A stretch of 25,681 nt of DNA, from the NCBI GenBank assembly GCA_964448105.1, contig CAYUVK010000072.1:1-25681 (forward strand), given 5' to 3'. Shown in pieces: positions 25,544 through 25,681 of the stretch (position 1 is its first letter; each line of letters starts with the position of its first letter). Under the pieces are notes generated by a model that worked only from the letters and a program-made list of their open reading frames with translations, made no database searches and was not told the origin of the DNA. The position numbers and the translations under genes are program-made. Origin of the DNA: CAVQBP01 sp964448105 (GTDB taxonomy: Bacteria; Bacteroidota; Ignavibacteria; Ignavibacteriales; Ignavibacteriaceae).

Positions 25544-25681
25544 TATTAACAATATAATTTAATAAACCTTGATATGGCTTCGCCAACGTCACTCACATTT
25601 ATAAAAGATTTCCAAAAAAAGCTTCTTTAAACATTAAGAAAAAGATTCGAAAAATTTAAGAGTTTAATAATCCTAAATCAG
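25544..25681 (-). promoter_or_regulatory. AT-rich leader upstream of the operon; promoter region likely
   Basis: This 138-base edge segment holds no gene. A small hairpin, TGGC/GCCA with a three-base loop (25575-25585), lies about 30 bases before the FHA start. As the cluster's first gene begins here, a promoter is expected in or just beyond it, but I see no convincing sigma-70, sigma-54 or Bacteroidota-type pair of boxes. Confidence 0.3.

Noticed and set aside
25544..25681. Sigma-54 promoter upstream of the operon
   Set aside because: Many T6SS operons use sigma-54, but I could not find the GG-N10-GC pattern in this segment.

Overview
The window holds an essentially complete type VI secretion system (T6SS) locus of the contractile, phage-tail-like kind. 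Every gene lies on the minus strand, so the operon reads from high to low coordinates. The DNA is strongly AT-rich. Most genes have clear Shine-Dalgarno sequences (often GGAGG), and the gaps contain palindromic intergenic repeats that I associate, from memory, with the Bacteroidota/Chlorobiota/Ignavibacteriota (FCB) group. Well-formed Shine-Dalgarno sites argue against a typical Bacteroidia member, so an Ignavibacteriota-like or other deep FCB bacterium is my best guess, with moderate-to-low certainty. A TssJ lipoprotein and a TssL/TssM inner-membrane complex require a diderm cell and mark the system as the classical T6SS(i) type rather than the T6SS(iii) type known from Bacteroides.

Layout in transcription order. 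(1) Regulation and envelope: an FHA protein (24371-25543), TssJ lipoprotein (23821-24261), TssK baseplate adaptor (22421-23770), TssL (21545-22237), TssM (17946-21467) and TagF (16993-17931). (2) Tail: TssA (15213-16877), sheath TssB (14665-15189) and TssC (13150-14616), two paralogous Hcp tube proteins (12624-13106 and 11945-12412), then baseplate TssE (11357-11815), TssF (9505-11370) and TssG (8468-9541). (3) Recycling and spike: TssH/ClpV ATPase (5590-8208) and VgrG (3335-5503). (4) Spike-loading module: DUF2169 protein (2474-3313), a ketosynthase-fold protein that appears to have lost its catalytic residues (1363-2487), a TIGR02270 HEAT-repeat-like protein (62-1360), and the first 14 codons of a probable DUF4150 PAAR-like tip protein (1-44), cut by the window edge.

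How it works together: TssJLM form the envelope channel. TssK with TssEFG and VgrG form the baseplate, Hcp polymerises into the tube and TssBC into the sheath, with TssA coordinating assembly. ClpV disassembles the contracted sheath. FHA and TagF probably set post-translational activity; no PpkA/PppA kinase or phosphatase is visible here. VgrG ends in a bare beta-helix without an effector domain, so cargo is probably carried by the PAAR-like protein or a gene just beyond position 1, delivered with help from DUF2169, the ketosynthase-like protein and the TIGR02270 protein.

Non-coding structure: a perfect 15-bp hairpin follows hcp2. A palindromic three-way-junction element lies between tssG and clpV. 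Mutually exclusive hairpins occur between tagF and tssA, and a REP-like hairpin follows the FHA gene. There is no gene-free stretch above 300 bases, and I saw no tRNA, rRNA, CRISPR array, transposase or integrase.
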